From Pedobacter insulae (lineage in GTDB: Bacteria; Bacteroidota; Bacteroidia; Sphingobacteriales; Sphingobacteriaceae): a stretch of 64,000 nt of DNA. The notes under the pieces are model-generated. The model saw only the letters and a list, made by a program, of their open reading frames with translations, did not search any database and was not told the origin of the DNA. Each line of letters starts with the position of its first letter. Positions within the stretch are counted from its first letter, which is position 1. Shown here piece by piece: positions 18,904 through 26,265 of this stretch. The translations under genes were made by a program, and so were the position numbers. Location of the stretch: the NCBI RefSeq assembly GCF_900113525.1, contig NZ_FOPP01000001.1:496001-560000 (forward strand). The letters run 5' to 3'.

Positions 18904-18907
18904 TATA

Positions 18908-19261
18908 ATGATAGCAGAAAATACGCAAACACAAATGCGAAAAGGCATACTTGAATATTGTGTGCTTTTAGTGATATCTCGCGGTGAAATTTACGCCTCA
19001 GATATTATCGCCGAATTAAAGCAGGCAAAACTGCTTGTGGTAGAAGGAACATTGTATCCTTTGCTTACCCGTTTAAAGAACAATGGGTTGCTGAGTTATA
19101 ATTGGGTAGAGTCTACCTCTGGACCGCCTCGTAAGTATTATGTACTCACTCCGGAAGGACAACAGATATTGAAGCAACTAGATGGTACCTGGGAAGAATT
19201 GGCTTATGCAATTACCACTTCCCAGAATGGCGTATCTAAATCATCAACTCCTCAAAACTAA
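18908..19261 (+). CDS. PadR family transcriptional regulator
   Basis: 117 aa, one winged-helix domain: MRKGILEYCVLLVISRGEIYASDI, VVEGTLYPLLTRLKNNGLLSYNW, then PPRKYYVLTPEG. The short C-terminal tail lacks a long dimerisation domain, as in PadR subfamily 2. The start at 18908 gives the NTQTQMRKG N-terminus seen in many relatives; the alternative ATG at 18935 would leave a longer leader. It precedes the PspC gene by 11 bp, a pairing common in Bacteroidota, and probably represses this operon in response to envelope stress (inference). Confidence 0.9.
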   Translation: MIAENTQTQMRKGILEYCVLLVISRGEIYASDIIAELKQAKLLVVEGTLYPLLTRLKNNGLLSYNWVESTSGPPRKYYVLTPEGQQILKQLDGTWEELAYAITTSQNGVSKSSTPQN

Positions 19262-19272
19262 TTTAACAAGTC

Positions 19273-20856
19273 ATGAAGAAAACAATAATTATAAATATAG
19301 GGAACTCCATCGTCCACATTGAAGAAGACGGATATGAGGTATTAACGGCTTATTTGAATGAAATTAAGCAGCATTTTGCGAAAACTGCAGATGATTTTGA
19401 AATTGTAACTGATATAGAAAACAGAATTGCCGAAATGTTTGCCGAAATCCTACAGGCAGGGCAGGTTCAGGTAATCACTTTGGTTGACGTAGAGCGTGTA
19501 ATTGCCCAAATGGGTCGTGTACAAGATTTTGAGACGGCAGAAGATGAACCCGTTGCAGCTAATTTTGCAAACTATGCAGGGGATAAGAAGTTGTACCGTG
19601 ATACGGATGATGCCATGTTGGCGGGTGTTTGTTCAGGGCTTAGCCACTATTTGAATATTGAAGCGCGCTGGGTGAGGATCATTGCACTTTGCTGTATATT
19701 CTTAGGAGGGGCTGGAGTTTTGGTTTATCTTATTTTATGGATTGCTATTCCTAGGGCGGTAACTCGCTCTGAAAGAATGGAAATGAAGGGTGAGTCGACG
19801 AATTTATATGGTTACAATAGAAAATTTGAAGAAGAATTAGCTGCCTTTAAGGATAATATGCAATCAAGTCCTTCTTTTAAACGATCAGGTAATTTTATTA
19901 CGGAAATAATAAGTGCCATCGGTAGAGCTGCCAATGCATTGGGAAGAATACTGTCGAAAACTATTGCCGGAATAATTATTGTAATGGGTTTTGCTTTTTT
20001 ACTTAGTTTAGTATTTTGTTTAGCTGCGTTTCTAGGTTTCTGGGATACTGAGGCCTATCAATATTTCCCCCTTTCTGTAATCAACGAGGACTATCGCTCT
20101 ACACTTGCCTTTGCTGCTTTTGCCATTTTATTTGTGCCAGTGCTTGCCCTGGTATTATTCTCTATTCGGGTTGCCTTTAATAAAACAGCAATCAATAAAA
20201 CCTTATCCTTTGGTTTGCTAATTATTTGGTTGGTATCAGTATCTGTAGGTGTTTATTATGCTGCTAAAATATCTTCGGAATTTAAAGAGCATGCAGAACT
20301 CGTACAAACTACACCAATTATTCCTTTTAAAACTTATATACTTGATGCTGATCAAAGTATGGTTTTTAACAGAGAAGATAGTATTGATTTTCAATTAGAC
20401 AAAGGTGGGTTTCAAAACCGCATTATCGTAGACGACTCGGATGATCATCCTTTTAGAGTGCCAAGAAATGTACATATTAGAATCGAGAAAAGTGAAACAG
20501 GAAAGCACTTGCTTGTTCAGAATTACGAAGCTCAGGGCAAAACATTTAACATTGCGTTGCAAAATGCAAAGAACATCAGTCATACTTTTATCCAAAAAGA
20601 TAGTACTTTAACGTTTAGTCCGAGAATTTTATTAAAAAACAATGCTAACTGGAGAAATCAGGAAGTACATTTGACGTTGAAAGTTCCAGTTGGTACGCGG
20701 TTAATGCTAAACGACAACATTTATAAGTACCTTAATTTCTATCATTACAATTGCACGGCAGAAGAATATCAGAAGGGTGTATACAGGGAGTGGATAATGA
20801 CTGAAGATGGTATTAAGTGTAGAGCAGAGTTGGATAAGCCATTAGAAAATCAATAA
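19273..20856 (+). CDS. PspC domain membrane protein
   Basis: 527 aa. The N-terminal 65 residues (KKTIIINIGNSIVHIEEDGYE) form a small domain often joined to PspC. The PspC domain follows at about 100-170: YRDTDDAMLAGVCSGLSHYL then a transmembrane helix ending YLILWIAIPR. Three further hydrophobic segments lie at about 235-355, and a C-terminal soluble domain of about 170 residues is rich in beta strands (KNVHIRIEKSE-like). PspC proteins sense membrane stress in the phage-shock response. It is co-transcribed with the PadR gene and likely with the lipoprotein gene 49 bp downstream. Confidence 0.9.
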   Translation: MKKTIIINIGNSIVHIEEDGYEVLTAYLNEIKQHFAKTADDFEIVTDIENRIAEMFAEILQAGQVQVITLVDVERVIAQMGRVQDFETAEDEPVAANFANYAGDKKLYRDTDDAMLAGVCSGLSHYLNIEARWVRIIALCCIFLGGAGVLVYLILWIAIPRAVTRSERMEMKGESTNLYGYNRKFEEELAAFKDNMQSSPSFKRSGNFITEIISAIGRAANALGRILSKTIAGIIIVMGFAFLLSLVFCLAAFLGFWDTEAYQYFPLSVINEDYRSTLAFAAFAILFVPVLALVLFSIRVAFNKTAINKTLSFGLLIIWLVSVSVGVYYAAKISSEFKEHAELVQTTPIIPFKTYILDADQSMVFNREDSIDFQLDKGGFQNRIIVDDSDDHPFRVPRNVHIRIEKSETGKHLLVQNYEAQGKTFNIALQNAKNISHTFIQKDSTLTFSPRILLKNNANWRNQEVHLTLKVPVGTRLMLNDNIYKYLNFYHYNCTAEEYQKGVYREWIMTEDGIKCRAELDKPLENQ

Positions 20857-20905
20857 ACTCAACTGATAAGGAAATTGAATAATCGAATACAACAGAAAGA
20901 GATAA

Positions 20906-21286
20906 ATGAAAAGAACTATTTTACCTATTTGCCTGCTAGGGTGTCTGGCCTTGGGGGCATGCAACCTGAATCCAGGAAATCGTCATAGTATTTCGATTAC
21001 TACTCAAGACAATGGGAGTGACTTAAATTTTAAAGCAAACTTTCCTGAAAATAAAACTACTATTGCGCAAGATTATATTGAAAGTAATTTAAAAGAAACG
21101 CGGATCTTTAGTTCGTTAAATGATGTCAAGAAAGTTGCAATTAGACTAAACGACGGCACACAGTTTTATATAAGGTATGAGCCTGGCTTCATCGCTATTA
21201 ATTTTGATCGTGATAAAAATTCATTCAGTTCATACAACCGAATGAAAAAGATGATCTCAGGGTTTGGGAATGCTATAAAAGATTAA
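20906..21286 (+). CDS. Hypothetical lipoprotein of the PadR-PspC operon
   Basis: 126 aa. A lipoprotein signal is clear: PICLLGCLALGAC with lipobox LGAC and the modified Cys at residue 19, followed by Asn. The mature part is about 108 residues, with no domain I recognise; it has an N-terminal beta-rich part and a basic C-terminus (SYNRMKKMIS). Position downstream of PspC suggests an envelope-stress accessory role. Its TAA overlaps the convergent gene's stop in the shared tetranucleotide TTAA. Confidence 0.75.
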   Translation: MKRTILPICLLGCLALGACNLNPGNRHSISITTQDNGSDLNFKANFPENKTTIAQDYIESNLKETRIFSSLNDVKKVAIRLNDGTQFYIRYEPGFIAINFDRDKNSFSSYNRMKKMISGFGNAIKD

Positions 21287-24009
21287 TTTACTTTATAGCG
21301 ATAAACTGCTCTACCAATGTTTCCATTTTTATCAAAACCTTCTACGACGGCTCGATAAGAACCTTTTCCATCCGCATTAAAGAAATCAAAACTAAAATTA
21401 CCCGTGGCATCTGTTATTACTTTGGGGTTCCAATAAATTGTAGTTCTTAAATCGGTACTCGAAATTGGTGCATTTGGTAAATATCTCGGTGAGTAAAATT
21501 CTCTTTCTTTGCTGTAACCCATTGGGGTAATAGTGATGATGTTTTTCTTAGGGAGCATATCTAGCAATTCTTGTCGGCTAATCTTTGTACCAACAGCAGT
21601 TGGTTTTTTAGTATTGATAACCAATACGCCTTTAGTTCCATGGGCACGATCCACCGTTCCCAGTTGATCTACTAAAAATACTTCGACCGATTCTAATTCG
21701 GCTAGGTTTACAGAGTTGATATCTCTGGCGTCGACCGGGAAATTGTTGAGGAAGACCTGAACAGGTGTTCTGCTTCCTTGGTTATAATCTCTAGTAACAT
21801 AAAATTTATCTATATCAAAAGTTAACCCCGTGGCTCGAATTTTTACACAATCTAATAACAATCCTCCACAGCCAGTAAATGCTTCAGCGTCTATTACATG
21901 GTCGGCATTTGGACTTAAGCCAGAAAGTGCACTGTGATCTCGGTGACTAACTTTTTTTGCTGCGGCACCTTTAATCACAACTTCTTTTAAGGTGCGTAAA
22001 TAACGATATTGCTTTTGGCTATTATTTAAATAGGCCGATAAGGCAGTGTCTATATTTTTTAATTCGTCAACTGCATTTTTATTTTTTCCGGGAGAGGGCA
22101 TAAGTGTGCCATCCATAACAATCATCAAATTGGCGGCATTTGGGTTATATTTTGCGCTGATAACTACTTGTGAGGAATCCGGAAAAACTAAGTTTTGAAA
22201 ATTAAATAGCCCTGAGTTACTGGTTACAAGTTCTGCAGAAATAGGTTTGCCTGGTACCATTAAACGTAAAGCACCTTTTCTGATTGGCATCCCAGTTAAA
22301 TCGCGTAATGTTCCTGTTAAATTTATTCCTTGTTCAGGAAGGAAACTCACAACTGGAAACTTGTCTGCCAAAATATCTGCGTACAGAAACCTCCTGTACC
22401 CTTGTGTTAGCATTAGCTTATCAAGTTCCGCTATTTTCTTATCGTCTGTTTTGTTGAAATAATAATTTGGTTTTTCAATGTAACCTTTCAAATCTGAAGT
22501 TAATAATAGTGAACTTAGGATAGTGGTTTCACTATTTTCGTCCACCGGCACCTTTTGCTCATCTGTAACAGCAACTGAAAAATCTCCAACAATAGGCAGG
22601 CCATTCGCACTCGCATTTAAAGTCATTTTTACTTTCTGACGAGTTTTGTAAGCTGGTAAATCTGTTTTTACCATTAAATTCATGCCGTTGATAGGCATTA
22701 TAAACGATAAACGTTCACTTAGCGGTGTGTTCTCAGCGCTAAACAGCGTGAGCTGGACAATTCCTGGTGGGAAATCTTTTTTAGGTATTTTGACACTTAT
22801 CAATTGGCTGGTTAGGCTTGCTTTTGCGGCATAATACACAGCGTTGGTGTTTTGACCAACTATAAAAAAAGTTTTGCCTTTATTAGCTTCAAAAAAGGGA
22901 GTATTAGCAACAACTTTTAAATTGATTACTTCGGGCGTTTGATTTGTTATTTGTAAGGTAATTCCACTAAGATTTGCCTTAGGTAAAGGATAGGTTTTGA
23001 CAGTTCCGTCTTTAAAAGTCAATTTTGCACTATAATTTTTTCCTTCCTCTGGCGTGATATAAAAGGATCCCATTCCAGCATGTGTGCTGTTAACTGTTGT
23101 TATTTCGGCGTCATTGGCTAAAATGCTACCTTTGAGATCTATTCCAAGCCCATTTGTGTTAATTGCCTTAAAAGCAATTTGATTGGGAATTCCCATAATC
23201 AAACTCCCGCCTTCCGGGAAAAACTGAAAGTCGATTGCCTTTGAAGTTTGCTTTAAATCAAAAATGGCGTTGGCCGTTTCTTTCTCGTTAGTGTTAATAG
23301 TTGTAATAATATTTCCATTGTTAATAAGCTCTCCCGCTTTACTATTAATGGTAATGTTAAGTACGCCATTTTGGTCGGTTGTCCCTTTTCCCTTCATTAC
23401 AACATCGTAATTGGAAAGAATACTCCAGTTTACAACTTTATTAGCATATGCTTTTTTGTTAAGATCCTTAAATTGAATTTTTGCAGTAGTTTTAAGATTC
23501 TTATCTATTTCCTCATTAACATAGGTAATATTGGTAATTAAATCCTTATCAATGGCCTCTCCAATTGGAATGTTTTTCGTGAAAAAATAATCGTCACCAA
23601 AATTTACCATCCACATTGTATAAGCGCGCACATAGTAATTCCCTTGCTTAAAATTTTGCATATTAAGCGGGACATTACCATAGGCAACACTATTTTTAAG
23701 CGGTAATTTAACGGTTTTGATTAGTGAATCTTTAGCATTAAATACTTCCACGTATACAATTTTGCTAAAGGGCGAGGGTAGATTTTGTTCAACAGTTACA
23801 TAAGCCTTAAACCACATGGTATCGGCCACAGCATAATAGGGTTTATCGAAATGTAGGTATACTTTCTCTATTGGTTGTTCATCAGTTAATTTTTTTACTT
23901 TTCCTAGAATGGTATTCAGGTTGATACTGTCCTGTTGTGCAGAACTTGTAAAACTGATTAAAACTGAGCAAATAAAAACAGCAATAAATAATTGTATAGA
24001 CTTCATCAA
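21283..24009 (-). CDS. Large secreted MG2/TonB-plug-like surface protein
   Basis: 908 aa with a signal peptide (LFIAVFICSVLISFTSSAQ). Near residue 47 the motif KVYLHFDKPYYAVADTMWFKAYV resembles the MG2 repeat of alpha-2-macroglobulin-like proteins. Several beta-sandwich domains follow, a carboxypeptidase-regulatory-like segment (LTGTLRDLTGMPIRKG) lies near residue 560, and a TonB plug-like segment (QVFLNNFPVDARDINSVNLAELESVEVF) near 730-760. No beta-barrel follows, so it is not a complete receptor. Such proteins are common in Bacteroidota and of unknown function; it probably sits at the outer membrane. No neighbour on its strand overlaps it. Confidence 0.75.
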   Translation of the reverse strand: MMKSIQLFIAVFICSVLISFTSSAQQDSINLNTILGKVKKLTDEQPIEKVYLHFDKPYYAVADTMWFKAYVTVEQNLPSPFSKIVYVEVFNAKDSLIKTVKLPLKNSVAYGNVPLNMQNFKQGNYYVRAYTMWMVNFGDDYFFTKNIPIGEAIDKDLITNITYVNEEIDKNLKTTAKIQFKDLNKKAYANKVVNWSILSNYDVVMKGKGTTDQNGVLNITINSKAGELINNGNIITTINTNEKETANAIFDLKQTSKAIDFQFFPEGGSLIMGIPNQIAFKAINTNGLGIDLKGSILANDAEITTVNSTHAGMGSFYITPEEGKNYSAKLTFKDGTVKTYPLPKANLSGITLQITNQTPEVINLKVVANTPFFEANKGKTFFIVGQNTNAVYYAAKASLTSQLISVKIPKKDFPPGIVQLTLFSAENTPLSERLSFIMPINGMNLMVKTDLPAYKTRQKVKMTLNASANGLPIVGDFSVAVTDEQKVPVDENSETTILSSLLLTSDLKGYIEKPNYYFNKTDDKKIAELDKLMLTQGYRRFLYADILADKFPVVSFLPEQGINLTGTLRDLTGMPIRKGALRLMVPGKPISAELVTSNSGLFNFQNLVFPDSSQVVISAKYNPNAANLMIVMDGTLMPSPGKNKNAVDELKNIDTALSAYLNNSQKQYRYLRTLKEVVIKGAAAKKVSHRDHSALSGLSPNADHVIDAEAFTGCGGLLLDCVKIRATGLTFDIDKFYVTRDYNQGSRTPVQVFLNNFPVDARDINSVNLAELESVEVFLVDQLGTVDRAHGTKGVLVINTKKPTAVGTKISRQELLDMLPKKNIITITPMGYSKEREFYSPRYLPNAPISSTDLRTTIYWNPKVITDATGNFSFDFFNADGKGSYRAVVEGFDKNGNIGRAVYRYKVN

Positions 24010-24093
24010 ATGGATTCCTTGTAATGATTATTTGCTAATATATCGATTATTGATTAAGGGCTTAGCATTTAACGGAATCTTTAACAAATTTTT

Positions 24094-24127
24094 ACACTTT
24101 GACAATCTCTTAAAATTGTCAAAGTGT
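24094..24127. repeat. Intergenic 13-bp inverted repeat without U-tract
   Basis: ACACTTTGACAAT (24094-24106) and ATTGTCAAAGTGT (24115-24127) are perfect arms around an 8-nt loop. It lies between the nitroreductase stop and the start of the next minus-strand gene. On the minus strand no T run follows the hairpin, so it is not a standard terminator for the upstream gene. The stem core CACTTTGACAA also occurs in the hairpin at 42716-42726. Confidence 0.8.
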
Positions 24128-24137
24128 AGGCAATTAC

Positions 24138-24770
24138 TTATGCAAATTCGGTAATGAACTCTGATTTCGGTCGGCGCACCTTCTTTAAGCCCGCTAGCCA
24201 GTCGCCCGTTTCGTCGCGGTAACCTAGCGGTAATATGGTTACACTTTTGAGACCACGTTCTCTAAGGCCTAACAATTCATCATATTTCGCATTGTCAAAA
24301 CCTTCCATTGGGGTGGCGTCAACTTTTAACATAGCAGCTTCTGCAAGTGCAACACCGAAACCAATATAAGCCTGGCGCGCCGCATGCTGGAAATTTACCT
24401 CAGCAGTACGGGGTACGTACATTCCAACTAGTGTTTTTTGATAATCTACCGTACTTTCTGGGGGTGTGCCACGTTCACTATGTGTGTGTGCAAACACGTT
24501 GTTAATCCGATCTTCAGTATAGTTGTCCCATGCAGCAAAAACCAACAGGTGAGAGCTATCCACTATTTGAGTTTGATTATAGGTATACGGTAAAAGTGCC
24601 TTTTTTAGCTCCGGGTTGGTAATTACGATAATTTCATATGGCTGCAGGCCTGATGAAGTGGGGGCAAGGTGGGCGGCCTCTAAAATTTGATCTACTTTAT
24701 CTTGGGGAACGGATTGTCCATTCATTTTTTTTGTGGCATAGCGCCAGTTTAAAGCATTTATTAAACTCAT
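24138..24770 (-). CDS. NAD(P)H-dependent nitroreductase family oxidoreductase
   Basis: 210 aa, the usual length for NfsB-type enzymes. FMN-binding signatures are visible: RYATKKMNG near residue 10, LAPTSSGLQPYEIIVI near 36, and the C-terminal LPLGYRDETGDW followed by KVRRPKSEFI. These homodimeric flavoenzymes reduce quinones, nitroaromatics or enones with NAD(P)H in the cytoplasm. It starts 18 bp after the TetR stop on the same strand, so it forms the second gene of a TetR-controlled operon. An electrophile or quinone as inducer is a reasonable inference. Confidence 0.92.
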   Translation of the reverse strand: MSLINALNWRYATKKMNGQSVPQDKVDQILEAAHLAPTSSGLQPYEIIVITNPELKKALLPYTYNQTQIVDSSHLLVFAAWDNYTEDRINNVFAHTHSERGTPPESTVDYQKTLVGMYVPRTAEVNFQHAARQAYIGFGVALAEAAMLKVDATPMEGFDNAKYDELLGLRERGLKSVTILPLGYRDETGDWLAGLKKVRRPKSEFITEFA

Positions 24771-24787
24771 CTTATTATATATTTGTA

Positions 24788-25384
24788 TTAGTGATTAATA
24801 TTTTTGATAAAACCTTGCACAGCATCCTGCAAAACAAGTTGTTGCATTTCGTTTGGAGTTGCTGTCATATCAGACATATTGATGGCGGTTAATCCGTGGA
24901 GGATAGACCAAAATGTGTGAAATTTTAAGCGGATTTTTTCTTCATTATTAAGTGGGGGATGGATATGCTGGATGGTATCAATGATCATTGTTCCAAATTG
25001 GCCAATTTCGCTAATCTCTTTTGCACGTTCACAACTCGGCATCCCTAAGCCAAACATCATTTGGTAATATTCTCTTTTAGCAAAGGCAAACTGGAAATAA
25101 GTGTCGGCCATGAGCGTTAACTGTTGCTCCGGCTGTGTAGATTTGCTTTTTGCAATGGCAATTTCCTCGTTCAACATTTCGAAGCCCAGTATCACAAATT
25201 CTTCGAGTATAGCATCTTTACTTTCGAAATGCGTATAAACTACGGGTAAGCTATAACCAATAGCATCGGCTATTTTACGAATAGAAACGGCTTGCCAGCC
25301 TTCCCGGAGTACGATCGTTCTGGCAACTTCTAGGATCGCATCGCGAACTTCTTCTTTTTGTTTTAATCTTTTTGCTGAAACCAT
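24788..25384 (-). CDS. TetR/AcrR family transcriptional regulator
   Basis: 198 aa from ATG at 25384; the upstream in-frame extension (to 25474) crosses the promoter and an operator and is rejected. The N-terminal TetR HTH is clear: EEVRDAILEVARTIVLREGWQ, VSIRKIADAIGYSLPVVYTHFESKDAILEEF. The C-terminal ligand-binding domain is TetR_C-like (WHG-type: FHTFWSILHGLTAINM). It is directly followed by the nitroreductase gene, and a palindrome overlaps its own promoter start region, so it probably represses both genes. The ligand is unknown. Confidence 0.92.
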   Translation of the reverse strand: MVSAKRLKQKEEVRDAILEVARTIVLREGWQAVSIRKIADAIGYSLPVVYTHFESKDAILEEFVILGFEMLNEEIAIAKSKSTQPEQQLTLMADTYFQFAFAKREYYQMMFGLGMPSCERAKEISEIGQFGTMIIDTIQHIHPPLNNEEKIRLKFHTFWSILHGLTAINMSDMTATPNEMQQLVLQDAVQGFIKNINH

Positions 25385-25395
25385 ATTTTTAAAAC

Positions 25396-25416
25396 CTAAC
25401 AGTGTTAGCAAAAGTA
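25396..25416 (-). promoter_or_regulatory. TetR operon promoter -7 box and overlapping operator
   Basis: Read on the minus strand, TACTTTTG (25409-25416) fits TAnnTTTG. Immediately downstream in the direction of transcription is the 13-bp palindrome CTAACAGTGTTAG (25396-25408), 11 bp before the ATG and thus across the expected transcription start. A bound repressor would block initiation. Confidence 0.7.
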
Positions 25417-25486
25417 GGAATGTTGCTAGGAATATTTCGTCGAATTCATCGATGTGACTTTTGGATGATCGCAATTTGACAAAAAG

Positions 25487-25499
25487 TTAACACTGTTAG
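25487..25499. promoter_or_regulatory. Second TetR-type operator palindrome
   Basis: TTAACACTGTTAG contains the perfect palindrome TAACA-C-TGTTA and matches the operator at 25396-25408 except for the first base and the centre. It lies 91 bp upstream of that site, close to the stop of the lipoprotein gene. Two sites at this spacing could support cooperative binding or looping (inference). Confidence 0.6.
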
Positions 25500-25518
25500 G
25501 GAAAGTTGAGTCGCAGCC

Positions 25519-26028
25519 CTAGTAGGCTTTATACGACGCTGATACAGGTTCTATGGTAGCACACCTAAAAGAAGTAGGCTTGATCATATACATTACGTAC
25601 AAACCTCCACCAGCGTTCGGACAAGTGATACATACTAAATAAGGTTTGCATGTTTGGTTGGCGATGGCAAGCCAGCCTGCTATATGAGCGTCATAGTAAC
25701 TATTGATTTCATCCCAGCAAAGTGCAGAAGGGTCAACAGGATCAACCGGACCAGTGGTGCCTGTATCAGGGATAAAGAGGTTAGCTTTCGTTGCATCCTT
25801 TTTAAGATAAACTATTGTGTTTGTTTCGCTAAAAGCTTTGTCTAATTCTGCTTTTGTGCCAACTACGATTCCGCTTTCAACTTTGTCTCTCGTATTTGCC
25901 ATTTGTATGGCTACAGAAAATTTTTGTGGTTTCTCTGCTGCTTTAATTTCATCATTGCTTTTTTTGCAAGCAAACAATACAGAAACGATAATGGCTAATG
26001 AGCCAAAGATTTTAATTGAGTTTTTCAT
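25519..26028 (-). CDS. Hypothetical lipoprotein with Cys-rich C-terminal region
   Basis: 169 aa from ATG at 26028, chosen because it starts a lipoprotein signal (FGSLAIIVSVLFACKKS; lipobox LFAC). The mature protein has an acidic/basic N-terminal part, a Pro-Val-Asp linker (GTTGPVDPVDPS) and a C-terminal segment with five cysteines (CWDEI, QTCKPYLVCITCPNAGGG, RCATIE). It may be stabilised by disulfides in the periplasm or at the surface. I do not recognise a family. It stands alone on the minus strand between the TetR promoter region and a REP-like element. Confidence 0.7.
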   Translation of the reverse strand: MKNSIKIFGSLAIIVSVLFACKKSNDEIKAAEKPQKFSVAIQMANTRDKVESGIVVGTKAELDKAFSETNTIVYLKKDATKANLFIPDTGTTGPVDPVDPSALCWDEINSYYDAHIAGWLAIANQTCKPYLVCITCPNAGGGLYVMYMIKPTSFRCATIEPVSASYKAY

Positions 26029-26119
26029 GACTTGTTGTTTTAAGTGAATATTTAACATTTCCTTTATATCAACGGATCATGAAAATTGTTACCCCCTAAC
26101 TAGGAGAAAAATATAAAAG

Positions 26120-26178
26120 CGTCATTGCGAGGTACGAAGCAATCTCACTAGCAGATTGCTTCGTACCTCGCAATGACG
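26120..26178. repeat. REP-like inverted repeat, copy 1
   Basis: Two perfect 26-bp arms (26120-26145 and 26153-26178) starting CGTCATTGCGAGGTACGAAG enclose a 7-nt loop. A degenerate half-unit (CTCGCAATGACC) follows at about 26189-26200. The same 26-bp arms recur at 48303-48372. It would form a long hairpin in RNA or ssDNA. Confidence 0.92.
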
Positions 26179-26229
26179 GAGACGTGAACTCGCAATGACC
26201 TGAGATGTTGAACCAATGTGGGGTGATAA

Positions 26230-26265
26230 AAGAAAAGTCCCGATTTTGATCGGGACTTTTCTTTT
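26230..26265 (-). terminator. Terminator of gcvP (bidirectional in form)
   Basis: AAAAGAAAAGTCCCGAT pairs with ATCGGGACTTTTCTTTT around a short T-rich loop. On either strand the hairpin ends in TTTTCTTTT. The right arm contains part of the gcvP stop codon. Confidence 0.85.

Noticed and set aside
24094..24127. Rho-independent terminator of the nitroreductase gene
   Set aside because: The hairpin is followed by A-rich, not T-rich, sequence on the minus strand.
26120..26178. Terminator
   Set aside because: No T run follows, the same sequence recurs at unrelated places, and a separate terminator lies nearby.
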